Shown here piece by piece: positions 39,475 to 45,896 of a DNA stretch of 45,896 nucleotides (the first letter of the stretch is position 1; the number at the start of each line of letters is the position of its first letter). The stretch is from an uncultured Mollicutes bacterium (GTDB lineage: Bacteria; Bacillota_I; Bacilli_A; RFN20; CAG-826). The notes under the pieces were generated by a model. That model made no database searches. It was given only the letters and a program-made list of their open reading frames with translations, and was not told where the DNA came from. The position numbers were made by a program, and so were the translations under genes. The stretch lies in contig UQFQ01000012.1 of NCBI GenBank assembly GCA_900540395.1, positions 1 through 45,896 on the forward strand, read 5' to 3'.

Positions 39475-40377
39475 ATGGAAATCTTTATTGTCATTTTACA
39501 AGCGTTACTTTATGGGGTGGTTGAAGGCATTACGGAATGGCTTCCAATTTCATCTACTGGTCATTTAATTATATTAGATGATATTTTTAATGTTAAAGCG
39601 ACTTATCCAGAGTTTTGGGACTTTTTCTTAGTCGTTATCCAATTAGGAGCTATACTTGCGGTTATCTTGAGATTTTTCAAAGAACTTAACCCAATTAATC
39701 CTAAATTAGATAAAAGCCAAAGGAATGATATTTGGAAAGTATGGTTAAAAATTATCATCGGTGTTATCCCAGTTTGTTTTATTGCTTTGATTCTTCAATT
39801 TACCGGACTTGATGCATATTTAGATAACACCATAATTATTTCAACTGCATTAATAGTATATGGCGTAATATTTATTGCACTTGAAACATATCTTAAAAAG
39901 GATCAAAAGAAATTCTTTACTTGCAAAGACCTTGGATTAGTAGGGAAAAATGAGGCGTATTTTAAATATGAATCCACCAAAGATATGCCTTACATGATTG
40001 TCTTTTTGATTGGACTTTCTCAAATACTTAGCTTAATCCCAGGTACATCAAGAAGTGGCGTTACCATTGTTACTGCATTATTACTTGGCTGCTCAAGAAC
40101 TTGTGGCGCTGAGTTTAGTTTTTATCTTTCAATTCCAGTCATGATTGGAGCAAGCTTAGTTAAGTTTATTTCCTTCATGGGAGAAGGCGTTGCCTGGGAT
40201 TTAAACATGACTCTTTACCTTGTTTTTGGTTTACTCGCAGCTTTTATCACATCTCTTGTAATCATTAATACTTTAATGAAATTTATCAAAAAGCATACCT
40301 TTATTGGCTTTGGTTACTACCGAATTGTACTTGGTATTGTATTAATTATTTTAGTTTTAGTTGGAGTCATGAATTAA
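39475..40377 (+). CDS. uppP: Undecaprenyl-diphosphatase
   Basis: Dephosphorylates undecaprenyl diphosphate to recycle the wall lipid carrier. The 300-residue polytopic membrane protein shows the BacA/UppP signatures VEGITEWLPISSTGHLII (N-terminal, with the active-site Glu residues) and IPGTSRSGVTI (with the catalytic Arg/Ser). It is somewhat longer than usual because of a loop around residues 140-175. It complements uppS elsewhere in the window: synthesis and recycling of the same lipid. The next gene starts 1 nt after its stop. Confidence 0.95.
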   Translation: MEIFIVILQALLYGVVEGITEWLPISSTGHLIILDDIFNVKATYPEFWDFFLVVIQLGAILAVILRFFKELNPINPKLDKSQRNDIWKVWLKIIIGVIPVCFIALILQFTGLDAYLDNTIIISTALIVYGVIFIALETYLKKDQKKFFTCKDLGLVGKNEAYFKYESTKDMPYMIVFLIGLSQILSLIPGTSRSGVTIVTALLLGCSRTCGAEFSFYLSIPVMIGASLVKFISFMGEGVAWDLNMTLYLVFGLLAAFITSLVIINTLMKFIKKHTFIGFGYYRIVLGIVLIILVLVGVMN

Positions 40378-40378
40378 T

Positions 40379-41053
40379 ATGAGCAAAAAATATAAGGTAA
40401 TTGACGTAGATAACTGGAATAGAAAAAGCCAATTTCTTTGGTTCAACTCTTTTGATAATACGACCTATGGCATGGATGTTAGAATGGATGTTACTACTTT
40501 AGTCGAATATTCGAAAAAGACAAAAACATCTTTCTTTATTAATTTTTTGTATTGTTTAACAGTTGCATTAAATGAAATTCCTGAATTTAGATTAAGATAC
40601 GTTAATAATGAAGTTAGACTCTACGAGGAAATTAATCCAACTTATACGGTAAAGTGTGTTGATGGTACTTATAACAACGCTAAACACGAATTTACAAAAA
40701 GCTATTCTTTGTTTTACAAAAGATGCCACGAAGTAGTTGAATACGAAAAAACCAACCTTAATCATCGTGATGAATATAATGATAGTAGTTACTTTGATGA
40801 TTTTTATTTTTCGTGTTTACCAACATTAGATTTTATTGGGATGACTCATCCAATGATTTATAGCGATAAATCAAGTCAAAGTTGTACTAGAGCACTTTGG
40901 GGTAAATTTGTCTTAGAAAATGGTCGTTATAAAATGACTTTAAATTTAACAGCTTCCCATGCTTTAATTGATGGTTTTCCAATGGCTGAAGGCTTTAATA
41001 AGACTCAAGAAATAATAAATACATTTGAAGAATTTATAAATATCAATAAGTAG
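40379..41053 (+). CDS. Chloramphenicol acetyltransferase-like protein
   Basis: A 224-residue protein of the trimeric CAT (type A) family. The active-site segment LTASHALIDGF places the catalytic His at residue 194 and the structural Asp at 198 (family HHAVCDG). SCLPTLDFIGM corresponds to the strand near the acetyl-CoA site, and FINFLYCLTVALNEIPEFRLR is the N-terminal substrate region. Many members acetylate substrates other than chloramphenicol, so resistance cannot be assumed. It begins directly after uppP and is presumably cotranscribed. Confidence 0.85.
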   Translation: MSKKYKVIDVDNWNRKSQFLWFNSFDNTTYGMDVRMDVTTLVEYSKKTKTSFFINFLYCLTVALNEIPEFRLRYVNNEVRLYEEINPTYTVKCVDGTYNNAKHEFTKSYSLFYKRCHEVVEYEKTNLNHRDEYNDSSYFDDFYFSCLPTLDFIGMTHPMIYSDKSSQSCTRALWGKFVLENGRYKMTLNLTASHALIDGFPMAEGFNKTQEIINTFEEFININK

Positions 41054-41155
41054 TTTTCATACGCCAAAAATTATTTTTGAAATTTTGCTTTAATTAAGTG
41101 AAATCTAGTTTTAATAAGTGTAAAATACATTTGTTTATATTTAAGGGAAAAAAGA

Positions 41156-43522
41156 ATGAAAAAAGTTTTTGAATTAGAATTTTATGGAAAAAAGCTTGTT
41201 GTAGAGACTGGCGAGATTGCCAAACAAGCTGATGGTGCAGTATTTACAAGATTTAATGATACTGTCGTATTATCTACTGCATGTTGTAGTGATGAACCAA
41301 AAGAAGGAGATTTCTTCCCTCTTACTGTTGGATATGAAGAAAAACAATACGCAATCGGAAGAATTCCTGGTGGATTTTTAAGAAGAGAAGGCCGTCCAGG
41401 TGAACATGCTACATTAACCGCTCGTTTAATCGATCGTCCAATTAGACCAATGTTCCCAGAAGGATTTAGAAATGAAGTCCAAATCGTTAATACAGTCATG
41501 AGTGTTGATTTAGATGCTACACCTGAAATGACTGCAATGTTTGGCTCTTCCTTAGCTTTATCTATTAGTGATATTCCTTTTGATGGTCCAATTGCTGGTG
41601 TTTATGTTGGAAGAGTAGATGGAGAATTTATTATCAATCCAACTGTTGAACAAAGAGAAAAGAGTGACTTAAATCTTGCTGTTGCTGGTACTATGGAAGC
41701 TATTAACATGGTTGAAGCTGGAGCTAACGAATTAAGTGAAGATGTAATGCTTGATGCAATTATGTTTGGACATGAAGCAATTAAAAAACTTTGTGCTTTC
41801 CAAAAAGAAATTGCTAATGAAATTGGAAAAGCAAAAAGAGAAGTTTCTTTATATGCTCCAGATGAAACAATTAAAAAAGATATTTACGATAGAATCTATG
41901 ACCGTATGGTTAAGTCAATTTCTATCTTTGATAAACTTGAAAGACAAAACGCAATCGATTCACTTAAAAAAGAAATTTTAGATGATTATGATGCAAGAAG
42001 TTACAAAGATGATAAAGATCATCGTTTAACTATGCTCATGGTTAATGACATTCTTGAAAGAATGGTTGCTGATGAAGTTAGAAGACTTATTACTGTTGAA
42101 AAAATTAGACCAGATGGCAGAAAAGTTGATGAAATCAGACCACTTGATGCTCAAATAGACTTATTACCAAGAGTTCATGGCTCTGCAATGTTTACTAGAG
42201 GCCAAACTCAAGTTATTTCTACATGTACTTTAGGAATTAAAGATGATGAGCAAATTCTAGAAAGTTTATCTCCTGAAGATCATAAGAGATGGATGCATCA
42301 TTATAATTTCCCACCTTTCTCAGTTGGTGAAATTGGAAGAATGGGCACTCCAGGAAGAAGAGAAATCGGACATGGTGCATTAGGTGAAAGAGCATTGAGC
42401 TATGTTTTACCAAGTGAAGAAGAATTCCCATATACAATTAGATGTGTTGCTGAAGTTTGCGAATCTAATGGTTCTTCATCACAAGCTTCAATTTGTGCTT
42501 CCTGTATGGCTTTAATGGCAGCAGGTGTTCCAATTAAGAGAATGGTAAGTGGAATTGCAATGGGGTTAATTACTTCTGGACCACTTGATGGAAATCACCC
42601 ATATACAATTCTTACTGATATTCAAGGGCTTGAAGACCATTTCGGTGATATGGACTTTAAAGTTGCTGGTACAGAGGTTGGTGTTACAGCTCTCCAAATG
42701 GATATTAAGATTAAAGGTGTTACAAGAGAAATCCTTCATGATGCTTTAATGCAAGCTCATAATGCTAGAGCTGAAATTAGAGCTGTTATGTCAAAAGCTA
42801 TTAGCGAGCCAAGAAAAGAACTTTCTGAATATGCTCCTAAATTTGAAACATTCTATATTGATAAAGATAAGATTAAAGATGTTATTGGTAGTGGTGGAAA
42901 AGTCATCAACGACATTATTGAAAAATGTAATGAAGTTAAGATTGATATTGAAGACGATGGAAAAGTTACAATCTATCACACTGATAAGGCTTCAATTGAA
43001 AAAGCAAAAGGAATTATTGAAGGAATCGTTAGAGAAATCGAAGTTGGCGAAGAATTTGATGGCGAAGTTACTAGAGTCGAAAGATATGGTGCTTTTGTAA
43101 AATTATTTGCTGATAAAGAAGGCTTATGCCATTTCTCACGTCTTGCTTGGGGACACGTTGATGATGCTCATGATGTCGTTAAAGTTGGAGATACTTTAAA
43201 AGTTAAAGTCATTGGCATTGATGACCATGGCAAGATAAGTCTTTCACATAAAGAGTTTATTGAACATAGCGAAGATGATGCTCCTAAAGCTGATAGAAAA
43301 CCATATGATAGCAGAAAAAAACCTGCAGATCACAATGATTTCAAGAAAAAAACATATCAAAGCAAACCTCAATCTTCTTATCAAAAAAGAAGTAATGACG
43401 AATCTTTAGACGGCTTTAAAGAATTTAAAAAAGAAGAAATTAGAGTCGAAAGCCCTAAAGAAGAAGTTAAAACTAGCGATGAAAAGAAAGGCTTCTTAGG
43501 CGGACTTTTCAAGAAAAAATAA
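41156..43522 (+). CDS. pnp: Polyribonucleotide nucleotidyltransferase
   Basis: A phosphorolytic 3'-5' exoribonuclease. The 788 residues comprise two RNase PH domains separated by a helical region, a KH domain (DVIGSGGKVINDIIEKC, starting near residue 570), an S1 domain (GEEFDGEVTRVERYGAFVK) and a charged, Lys-rich tail of about 85 residues ending GGLFKKK. Catalytic-site stretches such as TDIQGLEDHFGDMDFKVAGT and the FTRGQTQ motif are intact. AAGGGA precedes the ATG. It is the first of three genes concerned with RNA decay or phosphoesters. Confidence 0.97.
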   Translation: MKKVFELEFYGKKLVVETGEIAKQADGAVFTRFNDTVVLSTACCSDEPKEGDFFPLTVGYEEKQYAIGRIPGGFLRREGRPGEHATLTARLIDRPIRPMFPEGFRNEVQIVNTVMSVDLDATPEMTAMFGSSLALSISDIPFDGPIAGVYVGRVDGEFIINPTVEQREKSDLNLAVAGTMEAINMVEAGANELSEDVMLDAIMFGHEAIKKLCAFQKEIANEIGKAKREVSLYAPDETIKKDIYDRIYDRMVKSISIFDKLERQNAIDSLKKEILDDYDARSYKDDKDHRLTMLMVNDILERMVADEVRRLITVEKIRPDGRKVDEIRPLDAQIDLLPRVHGSAMFTRGQTQVISTCTLGIKDDEQILESLSPEDHKRWMHHYNFPPFSVGEIGRMGTPGRREIGHGALGERALSYVLPSEEEFPYTIRCVAEVCESNGSSSQASICASCMALMAAGVPIKRMVSGIAMGLITSGPLDGNHPYTILTDIQGLEDHFGDMDFKVAGTEVGVTALQMDIKIKGVTREILHDALMQAHNARAEIRAVMSKAISEPRKELSEYAPKFETFYIDKDKIKDVIGSGGKVINDIIEKCNEVKIDIEDDGKVTIYHTDKASIEKAKGIIEGIVREIEVGEEFDGEVTRVERYGAFVKLFADKEGLCHFSRLAWGHVDDAHDVVKVGDTLKVKVIGIDDHGKISLSHKEFIEHSEDDAPKADRKPYDSRKKPADHNDFKKKTYQSKPQSSYQKRSNDESLDGFKEFKKEEIRVESPKEEVKTSDEKKGFLGGLFKKK

Positions 43523-43524
43523 GC

Positions 43525-44073
43525 ATGAAAATCCTTATTGCTAGTGATTTGCACGGCTCTACAAGAGCTAGTGAAAAAATTGTTCAATTAGATCAAAAAT
43601 TTAATTTTGAAAAAGTAATTTTACTTGGTGATATTAATTATAGTGGGGCACGTAATGTGCCTCCACTAGACTATTACCCAATTTCCGTTTGTGAAAACTT
43701 ATTGAAAATTAAGGATAAGTTAATTTTAATTCGTGGTAATTGTGATTCACGAGTTGATGAATTTGTTTTAGGTGTTAAGTTTAAAGATATTGATGAAATA
43801 GAATTAAATGGCCATAAAATTATTTTAACTCATGGCGATTTGTATGATGAAAAGACAATTGAATTTAATAAAAACGATATCTTTATGTATGGTCATACCC
43901 ATATTTATGTCTTAGAAAAAAATGAAAAAGGCTATTTCGTTTTAAATCCTGGTAGTTTAACTTTGCCAAAAGGTGGCAATCCAAAAACTTACGCAATTTA
44001 TGATTTATGTGATGAAACTATATCATTATTTGATATTGAAGATAACCTATTAAAAAAACTTGCACTTAAATAA
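43525..44073 (+). CDS. YfcE-like metallophosphodiesterase
   Basis: A 182-residue calcineurin-like phosphoesterase of the YfcE/MJ0936 type. The five metal-binding motifs are present: SDLHGS, GDINYSG, GNCDSR (in place of GNHD), THGDLYD and YGHTHIY. The natural substrate of this family is not established. It starts 2 nt after pnp's stop, with no room for its own promoter, and lies 33 nt before the RNase J-like gene. The conserved placement suggests a link with RNA or nucleotide turnover. Confidence 0.88.
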   Translation: MKILIASDLHGSTRASEKIVQLDQKFNFEKVILLGDINYSGARNVPPLDYYPISVCENLLKIKDKLILIRGNCDSRVDEFVLGVKFKDIDEIELNGHKIILTHGDLYDEKTIEFNKNDIFMYGHTHIYVLEKNEKGYFVLNPGSLTLPKGGNPKTYAIYDLCDETISLFDIEDNLLKKLALK

Positions 44074-44106
44074 ATATTTTTAGATAATAAGCACAGAAAA
44101 AGAGAT

Positions 44107-45795
44107 ATGGATAAGATAAAAGTTTTGGCCCTTGGTGGTCTTGATGAAGATGGAAAAGATCTTTATGTCATTGAAATAAACGATGATATTTTTGTTATTG
44201 GTGCTGGATTTAAATATCCAACCAAAAATACTCCTGGCATTGATTTTATTATTGCTAATTTTGACTATTTAAAAGAAAACAAGGATCGAGTTAGAGCCTA
44301 TATTTTACCAAAAGGTAAAATTAATAGTTTTGGCGCTCTTCCTTATATTATTAAAGAAGTACCTGCTCCTGTTTATTGTACTCGTCTAACAGGTATTTAT
44401 CTTGATTTATTTACTAAGAAAAGACAAATTAAGTATACTTACGACTATCATTTTGTAACATTACCAGCTTATTTATCAATTGCTGGGAGAGAAATGGTTT
44501 TCTTTTCAACATGTGCTTCAATGCCATCAACATTTGGCTTAAGCATTAAAACTGATTTAGGAAACATCGTCTATAGTGGTGATTTTATTGTTGAATATGC
44601 TAACAACAAATACTTTAAACTTGATTTGAATACTTTAGGTAAAATCAGTGAATTACCAACATGTTTACTTCTTGGTGAATCAGTAAATGCAACAAAACCT
44701 GGTTATTGCTCACCAAATCACAAAATATACAATCATTTAGTCAGTCAATTTAAGAGTGCACCTGGTAGAATCTTTGTGGCTGTTCCAAGTGATAATTTAT
44801 ATCACATCGATGAAGTATTTAGAGCTTGTACTGAATTCAACAAAAAAGTTTGTCTTTATGATGAAACAACTGAATGGATTTATGACTTAAGAAAATACGA
44901 AAAAGATGCATATTTTAATCCAAAAAATATAGTTCCACTTGAAGATGTTTTAAGATGTAAAGAAAACGATCTTGTTATTCTTCTTTCTGATGAAGGCGAA
45001 AAGATTTATGATAAGATTTCTCTTCTTGCCAATGGTGAAAATGAAGAAAAACAAGTTCGACTTGGTGAAAACGATACATTCTTTATTGCTTGCCCAGCAA
45101 ATGACAATAACGAAGTCATTGCAACAAGCACAATTGATGAAGTATATAAAAGCGGATGCCATGTTTATTATTTAACAAGAAAAACTCTTGGTAAAATGCA
45201 TGCTTATGAAGAAGATATTAAGATGCTTCTTTCACTTTTAAAACCAAAGTATTATTTCCCAATTGAAGGTTTTTATGTCAATTTATTAGAAAATGCTAAA
45301 TTAGCCTTTGAAATGCGAATTGGTTTAACCCATCACAATATTTTCTTACTTGATAATGGTAATTCATTATTAATTGATGAAAATGGTGCTAGTGTTGATT
45401 TTAATACTAGTGGAAAAGTACCAGCCGGAGAAGTGATGATTGATGGAATTGGTGTTGGTGATGTAGTTAATGAAATTATTACTGAAAGAACACGTTTAAG
45501 TGAAGATGGTGTTGCAGTATTTGGCCTTGCAGTTAGTAAAAACGAAAGAAAGATTATTGCTGGACCGGACGTTCAAATGAGAGGTTTCTTATTCTTGAAA
45601 GATAAAGAAGCTGACATTATGCTTAAAGAAATGTCTAAAATGTTTGTTGATATGGTTACAAGATGGCTTGAGACAACAAAAGATTTTGATACAAAGCGTA
45701 TTGAAGAACAAATTACTAGTGTAATCTCTAAATATCTTTTAAGGGGCAGCAATCGTAACCCTGTTGTTAAACCAAATATCATTGTTATTGACTAA
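44107..45795 (+). CDS. RNase J-like protein lacking catalytic motifs
   Basis: A 562-residue protein that aligns with RNase J end to end: GGLDEDGKDLYVIEINDDIFVI at the start, GALPYIIKEV, the beta-CASP region, and the C-terminal domain (PAGEVMIDGIGVGDVVNEII). The metallo-beta-lactamase motif HGHEDH is replaced by KGKINS (residues 69-74). The IDAG Asp is Gly32 (IGAG), the THS His becomes TCAS (about 135-138), and the C-terminal PVHGEY is PIEGFY (385-390). D159 (SGDF) and H365 remain. Nuclease activity is therefore unlikely. It may act like a non-catalytic RNase J2, as a partner or scaffold for an active RNase J encoded elsewhere. Confidence 0.88.
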   Translation: MDKIKVLALGGLDEDGKDLYVIEINDDIFVIGAGFKYPTKNTPGIDFIIANFDYLKENKDRVRAYILPKGKINSFGALPYIIKEVPAPVYCTRLTGIYLDLFTKKRQIKYTYDYHFVTLPAYLSIAGREMVFFSTCASMPSTFGLSIKTDLGNIVYSGDFIVEYANNKYFKLDLNTLGKISELPTCLLLGESVNATKPGYCSPNHKIYNHLVSQFKSAPGRIFVAVPSDNLYHIDEVFRACTEFNKKVCLYDETTEWIYDLRKYEKDAYFNPKNIVPLEDVLRCKENDLVILLSDEGEKIYDKISLLANGENEEKQVRLGENDTFFIACPANDNNEVIATSTIDEVYKSGCHVYYLTRKTLGKMHAYEEDIKMLLSLLKPKYYFPIEGFYVNLLENAKLAFEMRIGLTHHNIFLLDNGNSLLIDENGASVDFNTSGKVPAGEVMIDGIGVGDVVNEIITERTRLSEDGVAVFGLAVSKNERKIIAGPDVQMRGFLFLKDKEADIMLKEMSKMFVDMVTRWLETTKDFDTKRIEEQITSVISKYLLRGSNRNPVVKPNIIVID

Positions 45796-45817
45796 CAAAC
45801 TAATTTAAAAAATATTT

Positions 45818-45850
45818 AAATGATAGGCGCTTAGTCTATCATTTTTTTAT
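45818..45850 (+). terminator. Terminator of the pnp operon
   Basis: AAATGATAG (45818-45826) pairs with CTATCATTT (45836-45844) around a 9-nt loop, followed by TTTT. The remaining bases to the window end show a TATAGT and an ATG that soon stops, so no further gene can be called. Confidence 0.8.
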
Positions 45851-45896
45851 AGTATAGGAAATTCGATTATTCGGTTTATGAAGAAAATGTGATTAA

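Noticed and set aside
1..45896. Mycoplasma-type code with TGA as Trp
   Set aside because: Several genes end at TGA exactly where the next coupled gene begins (12744, 15789, 17240), and conserved Trp positions use TGG.

Overview
The window is 45.9 kb of AT-rich, densely coded bacterial chromosome. The gene content is Firmicutes-like: rimP-nusA-ylxR-infB-rbfA, a pnp-linked RNase J-like gene, S15, a class II thymidine kinase and the MEP isoprenoid genes dxs and ispH. Several genes end in TGA (for example 12744, 15789, 17240 and 18945) and TGG is used for Trp, so this is the standard bacterial code and not the Mycoplasma/Spiroplasma code. Small genome style, low GC and compact spacing suggest an uncultured Bacilli/Mollicutes-affiliated lineage (RF39, Acholeplasma or Erysipelotrichales-like). 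That placement is inference; no 16S gene is present.

Layout. 1-590: a decayed IS110-family transposase start on the minus strand and otherwise non-coding DNA. 619-2216: an M18 aminopeptidase and tRNA-Val. 2496-7950: a CvpA-like membrane protein and two large paralogous membrane proteins with very long charged, repetitive linkers and a shared C-terminal domain. 7951-10887: an accessory-looking patch with a 23-bp tandem repeat, a DUF4143 ATPase, an orphan gene and an XRE regulator with membrane segments. 10994-14592: thymidine kinase, two CNNM/CorB-type proteins, and a guanylate kinase-like gene on the minus strand. 14674-19174: a compact Tad/type II secretion-like operon (exported protein, pilin-like protein, TadA-type ATPase, TadB/TadC-like membrane proteins, a second pilin-like protein and a 65-residue candidate major pilin). 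19292-20384: a small orphan gene, tRNA-Glu and tRNA-Asn, and acyl carrier protein. 20598-24801: a GNAT protein, a 501-residue unknown, and an EF-G paralog behind a perfect cre-like palindrome. 24915-28240: dxs-ispH-uppS, which together lead from pyruvate/GAP to undecaprenyl diphosphate. 28483-33201: the transcription/translation operon rimP-nusA-ylxR-infB-rbfA. 33194-34345 (minus): a TtcA-like PP-loop protein. 34519-35824: ribF and rpsO. 35882-39383: a heterodimeric ABC exporter. 39475-41053: uppP and a CAT-like acetyltransferase. 41156-45795: pnp, a YfcE-like phosphodiesterase and an RNase J-like protein that has lost most of its catalytic motifs.

Three themes stand out. First, many transcription units have a good -10 box only 6-8 nt upstream of the start codon and no Shine-Dalgarno sequence, which predicts leaderless mRNAs. 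Second, the mini-Tad cluster and the paralogous linker proteins look like poorly described cell-envelope systems. Third, several housekeeping homologs have lost catalytic residues: an RNase J without its HxHxDH motif, an EF-G paralog without the catalytic His, and one degenerate ABC ATPase site. All assignments come from reading the sequence; no database search was possible.
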